Below are positions 1 through 4,929 of a DNA stretch of 7,885 nucleotides, piece after piece (within the stretch, counting starts at the first letter, position 1; each line of letters opens with the position of its first letter). The stretch comes from an uncultured Collinsella sp. (GTDB lineage: Bacteria > Actinomycetota > Coriobacteriia > Coriobacteriales > Coriobacteriaceae). The DNA lies in assembly GCA_900549535.1 (NCBI GenBank), contig UROR01000096.1, positions 1 to 7,885 on the forward strand, given 5' to 3'. The position numbers and the translations under genes are program-made. The notes below the pieces were generated by a model. That model worked only from the letters and a program-made list of their open reading frames with translations, ran no database searches and was not told where the DNA came from.

Positions 1-432
1 ATCGGCGTTCCGCCTGTGCTGTGTCTTGCCGGTATGCTTGCCGAGCAGGGCGTGGATGTTGACGTGTGCCTGGGCTTTGGCACCGCTTCCAAGGCCGTGG
101 GTGTCGATGAGTTCCGCGCGCTGGGCGCCACGGTCAACGTTTGCACCGACGACGGCTCGCTCGGCTCGCACGGTTTTTGCACCGATCCTGCCGCCGAGCT
201 GCTCGGCGAGGGCGGCTACGACTATGTGGCCAGCTGCGGCCCCGCTGTCATGATGAAGAAAGTCGCCGCCGCTGCCGCCGAGGCCGGTGCGTACTGCGAG
301 GTGTCGCTTGAGCGCATGATGAGCTGTGGCTTTGGCGCCTGCAACACCTGCAATGTCGAGACGGTCGACGGTATGAAGGGCGCTTGCATGTGCGGCCCCG
401 TGTTCGATGCTTCCAAGGTGGTGGTCTTCTAG
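1..432 (+). CDS. pyrK: Dihydroorotate dehydrogenase electron-transfer subunit PyrK, 5'-truncated
   Basis: This is the C-terminal 143 residues of the iron-sulfur flavoprotein that passes electrons from PyrD to NAD+ in class 1B dihydroorotate dehydrogenase. The reading frame is open from base 1, so the FAD-binding N-terminal half lies upstream. Visible parts are the end of the NAD-binding fold, with the family-typical SCGPAVMMKKV stretch (window codons 78-88), and the C-terminal [2Fe-2S] domain. The cluster ligands are probably C109, C114 and C117 (pattern CxxxxCxxC) plus either C129 or C131; the first three spacings match the known PyrK ligand pattern. The protein ends with GPVFDASKVVVF, a normal PyrK end. 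The stop codon shares its last base with the pyrD start, so PyrK and its partner subunit are made together. The identification is safe; only the start is unknown. Confidence 0.95.
   Translation: MGVPPVLCLAGMLAEQGVDVDVCLGFGTASKAVGVDEFRALGATVNVCTDDGSLGSHGFCTDPAAELLGEGGYDYVASCGPAVMMKKVAAAAAEAGAYCEVSLERMMSCGFGACNTCNVETVDGMKGACMCGPVFDASKVVVF
415..423 (+). promoter_or_regulatory. Strong ribosome binding site that fixes the pyrD start
   Basis: AAGGTGGTG, inside the end of pyrK, matches the ideal AAGGAGGTG at 8 of 9 bases. It sits 8 bases before the GTG at 432. The alternative starts at 441 (GTG) and 447 (ATG) would be 17 and 23 bases away, too far, so this site favours 432. Confidence 0.65.
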
Positions 433-1355
433 TGGGTACCGTGAACATGGCCGTCGATTTCGGCGGCGTCAAGATGCAGAACCCCATCAACACCGCAGCC
501 GGTACCTTTGGCTACGGTTGGCAGTTCCAGAACTTCTTCGATGTCTCCCAGCTGGGTGCCATCACCACCAAGGGTTGCGCTGCCGAGCCCTGGCCCGGCA
601 ATCCCGCACCCCGCATGGCCGAGATTCCCGGCGGCATGATCAATTCCGTGGGCCTGCAGAACCCCGGTGTGGCCGCTTTCGCCCGCGAGTCCGGTCCGTG
701 GCTCGAGCAGCTCTCCAAGGACGGCTGCCAGGTCATCTGCCAGGTTGCCGGTCATTCCGTGGACGAGTTTGTCCGTGCGCTCGAGATGTATGTCGAGCTG
801 TGCCCCTGGGCTGCCGGCTATGAGATCAACGTGAGCTGCCCCAACATTGCCGCCGGCGGCGCCGCCATGGGCTCCACGCCCGAGGGCGCCTCTGGCGTCA
901 TGGCCGCCTGCCGCAAGGTGACCGACAAGCCGCTGTTCGTAAAGATGGCCCCGGTCAACGTCGCCGAGATCGCCAAGGCCCTCGAGGCCGCGGGAGCCGA
1001 TGGCCTTTCGGTCATCAACTCCATCCAGGGTATGGCCATTGACGTTCATACCCGCAAGTCCCGTGTGGCCAAGCCTAAGGGCGGCCTTTCGGGTCCGCTG
1101 TGCCACCACATCGCCGTTCGTATGGTCTGGGAGGTTGCCCAGGCTGTCGATATCCCCATCAACGGCGTCGGCGGCGTCATGACCGGTGAGGACGCGGCCG
1201 AGTTTATCCTGGCCGGCGCCACCTGCGTATCGGTCGGTATGGCCAATTTCGTCGATCCGTGCGCTTCGCTCAAGATTGCGCGCGAGCTCGAGGCCTGGGC
1301 CGAGTCCCAGGGCGTGAAGGACATCAACGAGCTGGTAGGTGCTTTCGAATGCTAG
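432..1355 (+). CDS. pyrD: Dihydroorotate dehydrogenase, class 1B catalytic subunit
   Basis: PyrD oxidises dihydroorotate to orotate on FMN, the fourth step of UMP synthesis, and works as a complex with PyrK in the cytoplasm. With the GTG start at 432 it has 307 residues, close to the roughly 310 of class 1B enzymes. The N-terminus carries NPINTAAGTFGYG (residues 17-29). The motif NVSCPN places the catalytic base at C136; a cysteine here marks class 1, whereas class 2 enzymes use serine. Further FMN and substrate motifs are NSIQGMAID, GGLSGP and INGVGGVMTGEDA, followed by SVGMANF near the end, all in family order. The start overlaps the pyrK stop by one base and is preceded by a strong ribosome binding site; ATG 447 (302 residues) is the alternative. 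The adjacent pyrK supports NAD-dependent class 1B rather than the fumarate-dependent class 1A. Confidence 0.95.
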   Translation: MGTVNMAVDFGGVKMQNPINTAAGTFGYGWQFQNFFDVSQLGAITTKGCAAEPWPGNPAPRMAEIPGGMINSVGLQNPGVAAFARESGPWLEQLSKDGCQVICQVAGHSVDEFVRALEMYVELCPWAAGYEINVSCPNIAAGGAAMGSTPEGASGVMAACRKVTDKPLFVKMAPVNVAEIAKALEAAGADGLSVINSIQGMAIDVHTRKSRVAKPKGGLSGPLCHHIAVRMVWEVAQAVDIPINGVGGVMTGEDAAEFILAGATCVSVGMANFVDPCASLKIARELEAWAESQGVKDINELVGAFEC

Positions 1356-2065
1356 AGAATGATGCCCGCGACCGTGTTATCGTCGCCCTCGACTGCGACC
1401 GTGAGCGCGCGCTCGAGCTCGCCCACGAGCTTTCGGGCCATGCCGCCTGGCTTAAAGTGGGCATGACGCTCTATTACGCCGAGGGTCCCGAGATCGTCAA
1501 GACCTTTAAGGACCTAGGCTTCAAGGTGTTCCTCGACCTTAAGTTCCATGACATTCCGCATCAGGTGCGTGGTGCCGCTCGCTCGGCCTCGCTTGCCGGT
1601 GCCGACCTGCTTTCGGTTCACGGCTTGGGTTCGGGTGCTATGCTCGCCGCCTGCCGTGAGGGTGCCGAGGAGGCACGCGTGGATCGAGCCAAGCTCGTTG
1701 CCATCACCGTGCTTACGAGCATGAATCAGGACGCGCTGAGCGAGATCGGCGTCGAGTCGCCCGTTGCCGAGGAGGCCGCCCGACTGGCAAAACTCGCCCA
1801 GGCCAACGGTATCGACGGCATCGTGTGCTCGCCGATGGAGGCTCATGACATGCGTGAGCTGCTCGGCCCCGATGCGCTGATTGTGACCCCGGGCGTGCGT
1901 CCGGTTGGCGCCGCGTTGGGCGATCAGTCCCGCGTGGCCACGCCTTCCCAGGCTATCGAGCGCGGCGCGAGCCATATCGTGGTTGGCCGCCCCATTACCG
2001 GCGCCGATGATCCGGTTGCCGCGTTTGACGCCATCGTTGCCGAGCTGGTCGAAAACGTCGCATAA
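1349..2065 (+). CDS. pyrF: Orotidine 5'-phosphate decarboxylase
   Basis: PyrF converts OMP to UMP, the last step of pyrimidine synthesis, in the cytoplasm. The 238 residues match the length of the short bacterial enzymes. The TIM-barrel signature is complete: D15 (VALDCD), K36 (LKVG), the catalytic D63-x-K65-x-x-D68 in DLKFHDIP, R184 in TPGVRP and R214 in VVGRPI, which bind the phosphate. One oddity is H71-Q72 after DIP, where Asn-Thr is usual. The ATG at 1349 overlaps the pyrD stop by 7 bases and has AGGTG (1337-1341) 7 bases upstream. The frame is open further upstream inside pyrD, but those starts would add unrelated sequence. The overlap indicates translational coupling with pyrD. No recognisable gene follows before the intergenic region, so pyrF closes this operon. 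Confidence 0.96.
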   Translation: MLENDARDRVIVALDCDRERALELAHELSGHAAWLKVGMTLYYAEGPEIVKTFKDLGFKVFLDLKFHDIPHQVRGAARSASLAGADLLSVHGLGSGAMLAACREGAEEARVDRAKLVAITVLTSMNQDALSEIGVESPVAEEAARLAKLAQANGIDGIVCSPMEAHDMRELLGPDALIVTPGVRPVGAALGDQSRVATPSQAIERGASHIVVGRPITGADDPVAAFDAIVAELVENVA

Positions 2066-2110
2066 AAGATTCCCTTAAGTCACCACTTTTGGGTCTCATT
2101 AGCACAAATT

Positions 2111-2168
2111 AGCCCCTGTGCCTGCGAAAACTTTCCCATCCTTTGTGTGGAATCGCAGGTCGGGGGCT
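2111..2168 (+). terminator. Large interrupted hairpin after pyrF, candidate terminator or structured RNA
   Basis: AGCCCC (2111-2116) pairs with GGGGCT (2163-2168), and CCTGCGA (2121-2127) pairs exactly with TCGCAGG (2153-2159), separated by a 4/3 internal loop. Inside, TTCC (2133-2136) can pair with GGAA (2149-2152). A short T-rich stretch, TCTTTTA, follows at 2171. The position, about 45 bases after the pyrF stop, suits a terminator of the pyr operon. However, the 25-base central loop, the internal loop and the weak T-tract are not typical, so a structured leader or a protein site is also possible. The pairing is seen directly; the role is inferred. Confidence 0.45.
2124..2151 (+). repeat. 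Motif GCGAAAACT-N12-GTGTGGA, first copy
   Basis: GCGAAAACT (2124-2132) and GTGTGGA (2145-2151) lie in the loop side of the pyrF-mihF hairpin. The same two blocks recur at 4857-4873 upstream of comEA with only one base between them. The two intergenic regions are otherwise unlike each other. Chance cannot be excluded with two copies. Confidence 0.35.
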
Positions 2169-2230
2169 CATCTTTTAGCGCGATATATTGCACTTTTTGC
2201 GGGTATCGTCTAACCTATGGAGCCGCGATT

Positions 2231-2263
2231 GGCCATTTTGTACGTTTTACGTGCTAAAATGCC
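2231..2263. promoter_or_regulatory. 33-base imperfect palindrome over the mihF promoter, candidate operator
   Basis: The dyad is centred on T2247. Without gaps, 11 of 15 arm positions are complementary: GGC (2231-2233) with GCC (2261-2263), TTT (2236-2238) with AAA (2256-2258), G2240 with C2254, and ACGT (2242-2245) with ACGT (2249-2252). Allowing one bulge per arm gives 14 pairs, one of them T-G. No T-tract follows, which argues against a terminator. The right arm contains the extended -10 element, so a bound dimer would block RNA polymerase. The symmetry is seen; the operator role and the binding protein are inferred or unknown. Confidence 0.5.
2252..2260 (+). promoter_or_regulatory. Extended -10 promoter element of the mihF-gmk-rpoZ-thiI unit
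   Basis: TGCTAAAAT fits the extended -10 form TGnTATAAT at all but one base of the hexamer. No good -35 box lies 17 bases upstream, as is common for extended -10 promoters. Transcription would begin near 2267, leaving a leader of about 38 bases before the mihF ATG. Confidence 0.5.
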
Positions 2264-2294
2264 AAATATTGAATCAGATATAACCCAACTATTT

Positions 2295-2300
2295 GGAGGT
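2295..2300 (+). promoter_or_regulatory. Ribosome binding site of mihF
   Basis: GGAGGT lies 4 bases before the ATG at 2305 and settles that start against an in-frame TTG at 2293, which would lie within the site itself. CCAA (2285-2288) could pair with TTGG (2293-2296) and cover its first bases, but four pairs are weak. Confidence 0.8.
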
Positions 2301-2304
2301 ACGA

Positions 2305-2613
2305 ATGGCACTCCCTCAGCTTACCGATGAGCAGCGCAAGCAGGCTCTTGAGAAGGCTGCCGCCGCGCGTCACGCCCGCGCAGAGCTCCGTGAGCAGATC
2401 AAGAAGGGCGAGAAGTCCCTCGAGTCCGTGCTCAACTCCGATGACCCCATCGCTTCCCGCATGAAGGTTTCCACCCTCATCGAGTCTCTCCCTGGTTATG
2501 GCAAGGCCAAGGCCGCCAAGATCATGGAGGAGCTCGGTATCTCCGCTACTCGTCGCGTCCAGGGCCTCGGCGTCCGTCAGCGCGAGCAGCTCCTCGAGCA
2601 GCTGACCAAATAA
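2305..2613 (+). CDS. mihF: Actinobacterial integration host factor (mIHF/sIHF family nucleoid protein)
   Basis: This is a small DNA-binding nucleoid protein of 102 residues, unrelated in fold to the proteobacterial IHF. In mycobacteria (mIHF) and Streptomyces (sIHF) family members bind DNA without strict sequence need, bend or compact it and affect transcription and replication. The N-terminal half (about residues 5-45) is a charged helix rich in Ala, Lys, Arg and Glu. The core (about 53-90) is the helix-two-turn-helix domain, with the hairpin LPGYGKAKA (62-70) and the basic segment ATRRVQGLG (81-89), both typical of the family. The start is ATG with a good ribosome binding site. It is the first gene of a unit with gmk and rpoZ, as in mycobacteria and streptomycetes. 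A palindrome over its promoter suggests regulation, perhaps autoregulation, which is a guess. The gmk start codon follows the stop codon at once in the same frame. Confidence 0.93.
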   Translation: MALPQLTDEQRKQALEKAAAARHARAELREQIKKGEKSLESVLNSDDPIASRMKVSTLIESLPGYGKAKAAKIMEELGISATRRVQGLGVRQREQLLEQLTK

Positions 2614-3183
2614 GTGAGCGCTCAGGATTCCAAGCTCTTTGTGATTTCTGGACCGTCAGGCGCGGGCAAGGGCACGCTCGTCACTCGTGTGCGCGAGCGT
2701 CGCTCTAACCTGGGCCTGACGGTTTCGGCTACCACGCGAGCCCCACGCAAAGGCGAGGTCGATGGCGTCAATTACTTTTTCCTGACGCTCGAGGAGTTCG
2801 ACCGCCGCGTGGCAAACGGTGAGTTTGTTGAGTGGGCCGAGGTCCACGGTAACTGCTACGGCACGTTGGTGAGCGAGGTTCAGTCCAAGCTCGCCTCTGG
2901 TTCGTCTCTCATCTTGGAGATCGATGTCCAGGGTGCCCTGCAGGTCAAGGAGCGTTTTCCCGAGGCCGTGCTGATCTTTATCAAGCCACCCTCGCTCGAG
3001 GTGCTCCGCGAGCGTCTGGTCGGTCGCGGTACCGAGACGCCCGATACGATTGAGCTGCGTATGGCAAACGCCGCCCATGAGCTTGCCCTTGCCGACCGCT
3101 ACGACGACGTCGTGGTGAATGACGATCTCGACCGCGCGACCGACGAGCTCGTTCGCGTTCTCGATATGCATGAAAGGATCTGA
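2614..3183 (+). CDS. gmk: Guanylate kinase
   Basis: Gmk phosphorylates GMP to GDP with ATP, an essential cytoplasmic step in GTP and dGTP supply. The 189 residues are of normal family length. The P-loop GPSGAGKGT is at residues 13-21. The GMP-binding region follows, with TTRAPRKGEVDGVNYFF (40-56) and EWAEVHGNCYGT (73-84). Then come EIDVQGA (102-108), the lid with RLVGRGT (134-140), R149, and VVVNDDLDRA (166-175). The start is a GTG directly after the mihF TAA, in the same frame and with no clear ribosome binding site. Nothing better exists, since the next in-frame GTG (2641) is almost at the P-loop. Translation therefore probably depends on ribosomes finishing mihF. rpoZ starts 5 bases after the stop. 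Confidence 0.97.
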   Translation: MSAQDSKLFVISGPSGAGKGTLVTRVRERRSNLGLTVSATTRAPRKGEVDGVNYFFLTLEEFDRRVANGEFVEWAEVHGNCYGTLVSEVQSKLASGSSLILEIDVQGALQVKERFPEAVLIFIKPPSLEVLRERLVGRGTETPDTIELRMANAAHELALADRYDDVVVNDDLDRATDELVRVLDMHERI

Positions 3184-3188
3184 GGTCC

Positions 3189-3470
3189 GTGTCCGTTGTA
3201 AAGCCTTGCATTGACGATCTTCTGGAGAAGACCGATCACAACCGCTTCCTGCTCGCTTCGCTTGCCTCCAAGCGTGCCTGCGACATCAATAGCATGCTGC
3301 GCGGCCAGCATAACCGCGTGCTTGCCGTTCAGGATGTCGATGACATCACCATCGCGCTCTCTGGCGCCGATACCATCTCGATGGCTATGGACGAGATCGT
3401 CGACGGCGATATTTCCTACGACGAGGCCCGTTACGAGAAGGCGCTCGGCCATAAGGTTGCTGAAGCCTAA
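3189..3470 (+). CDS. rpoZ: DNA-directed RNA polymerase omega subunit
   Basis: Omega is the small subunit that helps beta-prime fold and join the RNA polymerase core. The 93-residue protein has the family start, CIDDLLEKTDHNRFLL (residues 7-22), followed by the KR-containing helix SLASKRACDINSML (24-37). The C-terminal part (about 55-80) has DTISMAMDEIVDGDISYDE, which corresponds to the usual ALEEIxxGKI region. Conservation is modest, as is normal for omega, but the position directly after gmk is conserved in many bacteria and settles the call. The GTG start is preceded by GAGG (3182-3185) and a purine-rich stretch overlapping the gmk end. The stop codon is followed with no gap by the thiI ATG, in the same frame. 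Confidence 0.9.
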   Translation: MSVVKPCIDDLLEKTDHNRFLLASLASKRACDINSMLRGQHNRVLAVQDVDDITIALSGADTISMAMDEIVDGDISYDEARYEKALGHKVAEA

Positions 3471-4715
3471 ATGGCAGCTCGCGTCTGCCTGGTCCACTAT
3501 CACGAGGTTGGACTGAAGGGCAAGAACCGCGCACATTTTGAGCATATCCTCATGGATAACATTAAGGCGGCTTTGGCCGCCTTTTCCGTGAATGCCGTGT
3601 CTCGAATTTCCGGTTATATCCTCGTGACCTTTAACGAGCATCAGGCCGACGAGGCGGCGCGCGTTATCCGCACCGTCCCCGGCGTTGCCCGTGTGTCCCT
3701 GGCGTACCACACCAACCGCGACCCGCAGGAGTACTGTGCCGCTGCCGTCAAGGCGCTGCGCGAGTTTGGCCCCTTCGATTCGTTTAAGGTGCACGCCAAG
3801 CGCTCCAATACCGACTATGAGCTCACCTCGATTGATATCAATCGTCAGGTGGGCGAGGTGCTGTGCGAGGCCTTCCCCGATAAAAAGGTTCAAATGCACG
3901 ACCCCGATGCGATGTTGCACGTACTGGTGGTCCAGGGTAGCGTTTACGTTTACGCGCGTTCCGAGCGCGGCGTGGGCGGTCTGCCGGTGGGTTCTGCCGG
4001 CAAGGTCGTGACGCTTCTGTCATCGGGCATCGATTCTCCGGTGGCGACCTGGATGCTTGCGCGTCGCGGCGCGGTCTGCGTGCCGGTGCATTTCTCCGGT
4101 CGTCCGCAGACGCCCGATACGAGCGAGTATTTGGTGCAGGACATCATCCGTGCGCTTGAGCCGGGTGTCCAGATCGGCCGCCTGTACGTGGTGCCGTTTG
4201 GCGATTGCCAGCGTGAGATTTCCGTCGCCTGTCCCAGCAATCTGCGTGTGATCATGTATCGCCGCATCATGTATTCGGTTGCCGAGCGCATCGCGCATAT
4301 CGAGGGCGCCAAGGCCATCGTGACCGGCGAGTCACTCGGTCAGGTTGCCTCCCAGACGCTCGAGAACATCATGGCCGTCAACGAGGCCGTGAAGATCCCC
4401 GTGTTCCGTCCGCTCATCGGGTCTGACAAGCAGGAGATCATTGCGCGCGCTCAGGAGATCGGTACGTTCGATATTTCCACTGAGGCAGCGCCCGACTGCT
4501 GCACGCTTTTTATGCCGCGTCGTCCCGAGACGCACGCCAAACTCGATGCCGTGCACGAGGCCTGGGAGCTGTTCGACCACGAGGAGATGATCGAGCGCTT
4601 GCTTAAGCAGACCGAGTATATCGACTTCTCCAGCAACACGTATAAGGCCCCTAAGACCTTAAAACGCAAACATTCGGAGCTTGCTCCGCGTGAGATTTAC
4701 CAAGATCACGAGTAA
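3471..4715 (+). CDS. thiI: tRNA 4-thiouridine synthetase ThiI, without rhodanese domain
   Basis: ThiI adenylates U8 of tRNA and replaces its oxygen with sulfur to make 4-thiouridine; in some bacteria it also supplies sulfur for the thiamine thiazole. The 414 residues hold the ferredoxin-like N-terminal domain (about 1-60, with HYHEVGLKGKNR at 9-20), the THUMP RNA-binding domain (about 60-165, including FKVHAKRSNTDYELTSIDIN) and the PP-loop ATPase domain (about 175-395). The PP-loop reads SSGIDSPVA (184-192), where the family norm is SGGIDSPVA. A cysteine pair, PDCC at 341-344, lies where the catalytic cysteine is expected. There is no C-terminal rhodanese domain, so an outside cysteine desulfurase must supply sulfur, as described for Bacillus subtilis. 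The ATG follows the rpoZ stop directly. An intrinsic terminator downstream makes it the last gene of the unit. Confidence 0.95.
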   Translation: MAARVCLVHYHEVGLKGKNRAHFEHILMDNIKAALAAFSVNAVSRISGYILVTFNEHQADEAARVIRTVPGVARVSLAYHTNRDPQEYCAAAVKALREFGPFDSFKVHAKRSNTDYELTSIDINRQVGEVLCEAFPDKKVQMHDPDAMLHVLVVQGSVYVYARSERGVGGLPVGSAGKVVTLLSSGIDSPVATWMLARRGAVCVPVHFSGRPQTPDTSEYLVQDIIRALEPGVQIGRLYVVPFGDCQREISVACPSNLRVIMYRRIMYSVAERIAHIEGAKAIVTGESLGQVASQTLENIMAVNEAVKIPVFRPLIGSDKQEIIARAQEIGTFDISTEAAPDCCTLFMPRRPETHAKLDAVHEAWELFDHEEMIERLLKQTEYIDFSSNTYKAPKTLKRKHSELAPREIYQDHE

Positions 4716-4726
4716 TTGCCTGCATA

Positions 4727-4758
4727 GACCGACGATGCGCCTGTATCGTCGGCCTTTT
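4727..4758 (+). terminator. Intrinsic terminator after thiI
   Basis: CCGACGAT (4729-4736) pairs perfectly with ATCGTCGG (4745-4752) across an 8-base loop, and CCTTTTG follows. It starts 11 bases after the thiI stop codon and closes the mihF-thiI unit. The T-tract is short, but the stem is strong. Confidence 0.85.
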
Positions 4759-4831
4759 GCTATCTGGGCAAATGATGCCAAGATGTTCATTCGCTGACGT
4801 GTGACTGAATAAATGGACATGTTCGCGCAAG

Positions 4832-4864
4832 GTTTTGGTCGGTATTTGGTTTGACCGCGAAAAC
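4832..4864. other. Possible hairpin upstream of comEA
   Basis: GTTTT (4832-4836) can pair with AAAAC (4860-4864), and GGTC (4837-4840) with GACC (4853-4856), leaving GCG bulged. This fold excludes the CCGC/GCGG pairing at 4855-4880. Apart from these inverted repeats, the 171 bases between the thiI terminator and comEA hold no gene and no promoter that I can call with confidence. Confidence 0.25.
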
Positions 4865-4873
4865 TGGTGTGGA
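4857..4873 (+). repeat. Motif GCGAAAACT-N1-GTGTGGA, second copy
   Basis: GCGAAAACT (4857-4865) and GTGTGGA (4867-4873) repeat the two blocks found at 2124-2151, here separated by a single G. CCGC (4855-4858) and GCGG (4877-4880) flank it as a short inverted repeat, comparable to the CCTGCGA/TCGCAGG stem around the first copy. It lies 57 bases before the comEA start, probably in the leader or promoter. Confidence 0.35.
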
Positions 4874-4915
4874 CGTGCGGAAGCTGCGGCGTTTGTTTCC
4901 TGACACGATGGTGTT

Positions 4916-4922
4916 GGGAGGT
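4916..4922 (+). promoter_or_regulatory. Ribosome binding site of comEA
   Basis: GGGAGGT lies 7 bases before the ATG at 4930 and decides that start. The frame is open upstream to a GTG at 4867, but that codon has no such site and would place a short cysteine-rich leader on the protein. Confidence 0.8.
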
Positions 4923-4929
4923 GTTTGCT

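Noticed and set aside
384..431. Upstream ATG start for pyrD at 384
   Set aside because: It lies within the pyrK iron-sulfur domain and would add 16 residues unlike PyrD. GTG 432 has a strong ribosome binding site at the right distance.
429..1109. Long open frame on the minus strand opposite pyrD
   Set aside because: It is an effect of GC-rich codon bias; its translation is low in complexity and has no family features.
1259..1348. Upstream start for pyrF inside pyrD
   Set aside because: The added residues are an out-of-frame reading of pyrD. ATG 1349 gives the family length and has a ribosome binding site.
2098..2113. Direct repeat ATTAGC, 10 bases apart
   Set aside because: A single pair of 6-base repeats is expected by chance and has no third copy.
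2188..2216. TTGCAC-N17-TAACCT as a mihF promoter
   Set aside because: The spacing is ideal, but both hexamers match only about half of the consensus. TGCTAAAAT downstream is better, though this could be a second weak promoter.
3099..3920. 273-codon minus-strand frame opposite gmk, rpoZ and thiI
   Set aside because: It spans three well-supported genes on the other strand and resembles no known protein.
4786..4814. TTCATT-N17-ATAAAT as a comEA promoter
   Set aside because: Each box matches only three consensus bases, too weak to call.
4867..4929. GTG start for comEA giving a cysteine-rich 21-residue leader
   Set aside because: There is no ribosome binding site before it, while GGGAGGT precedes ATG 4930. 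The leader overlaps the repeated motif and is unlike other ComEA starts.
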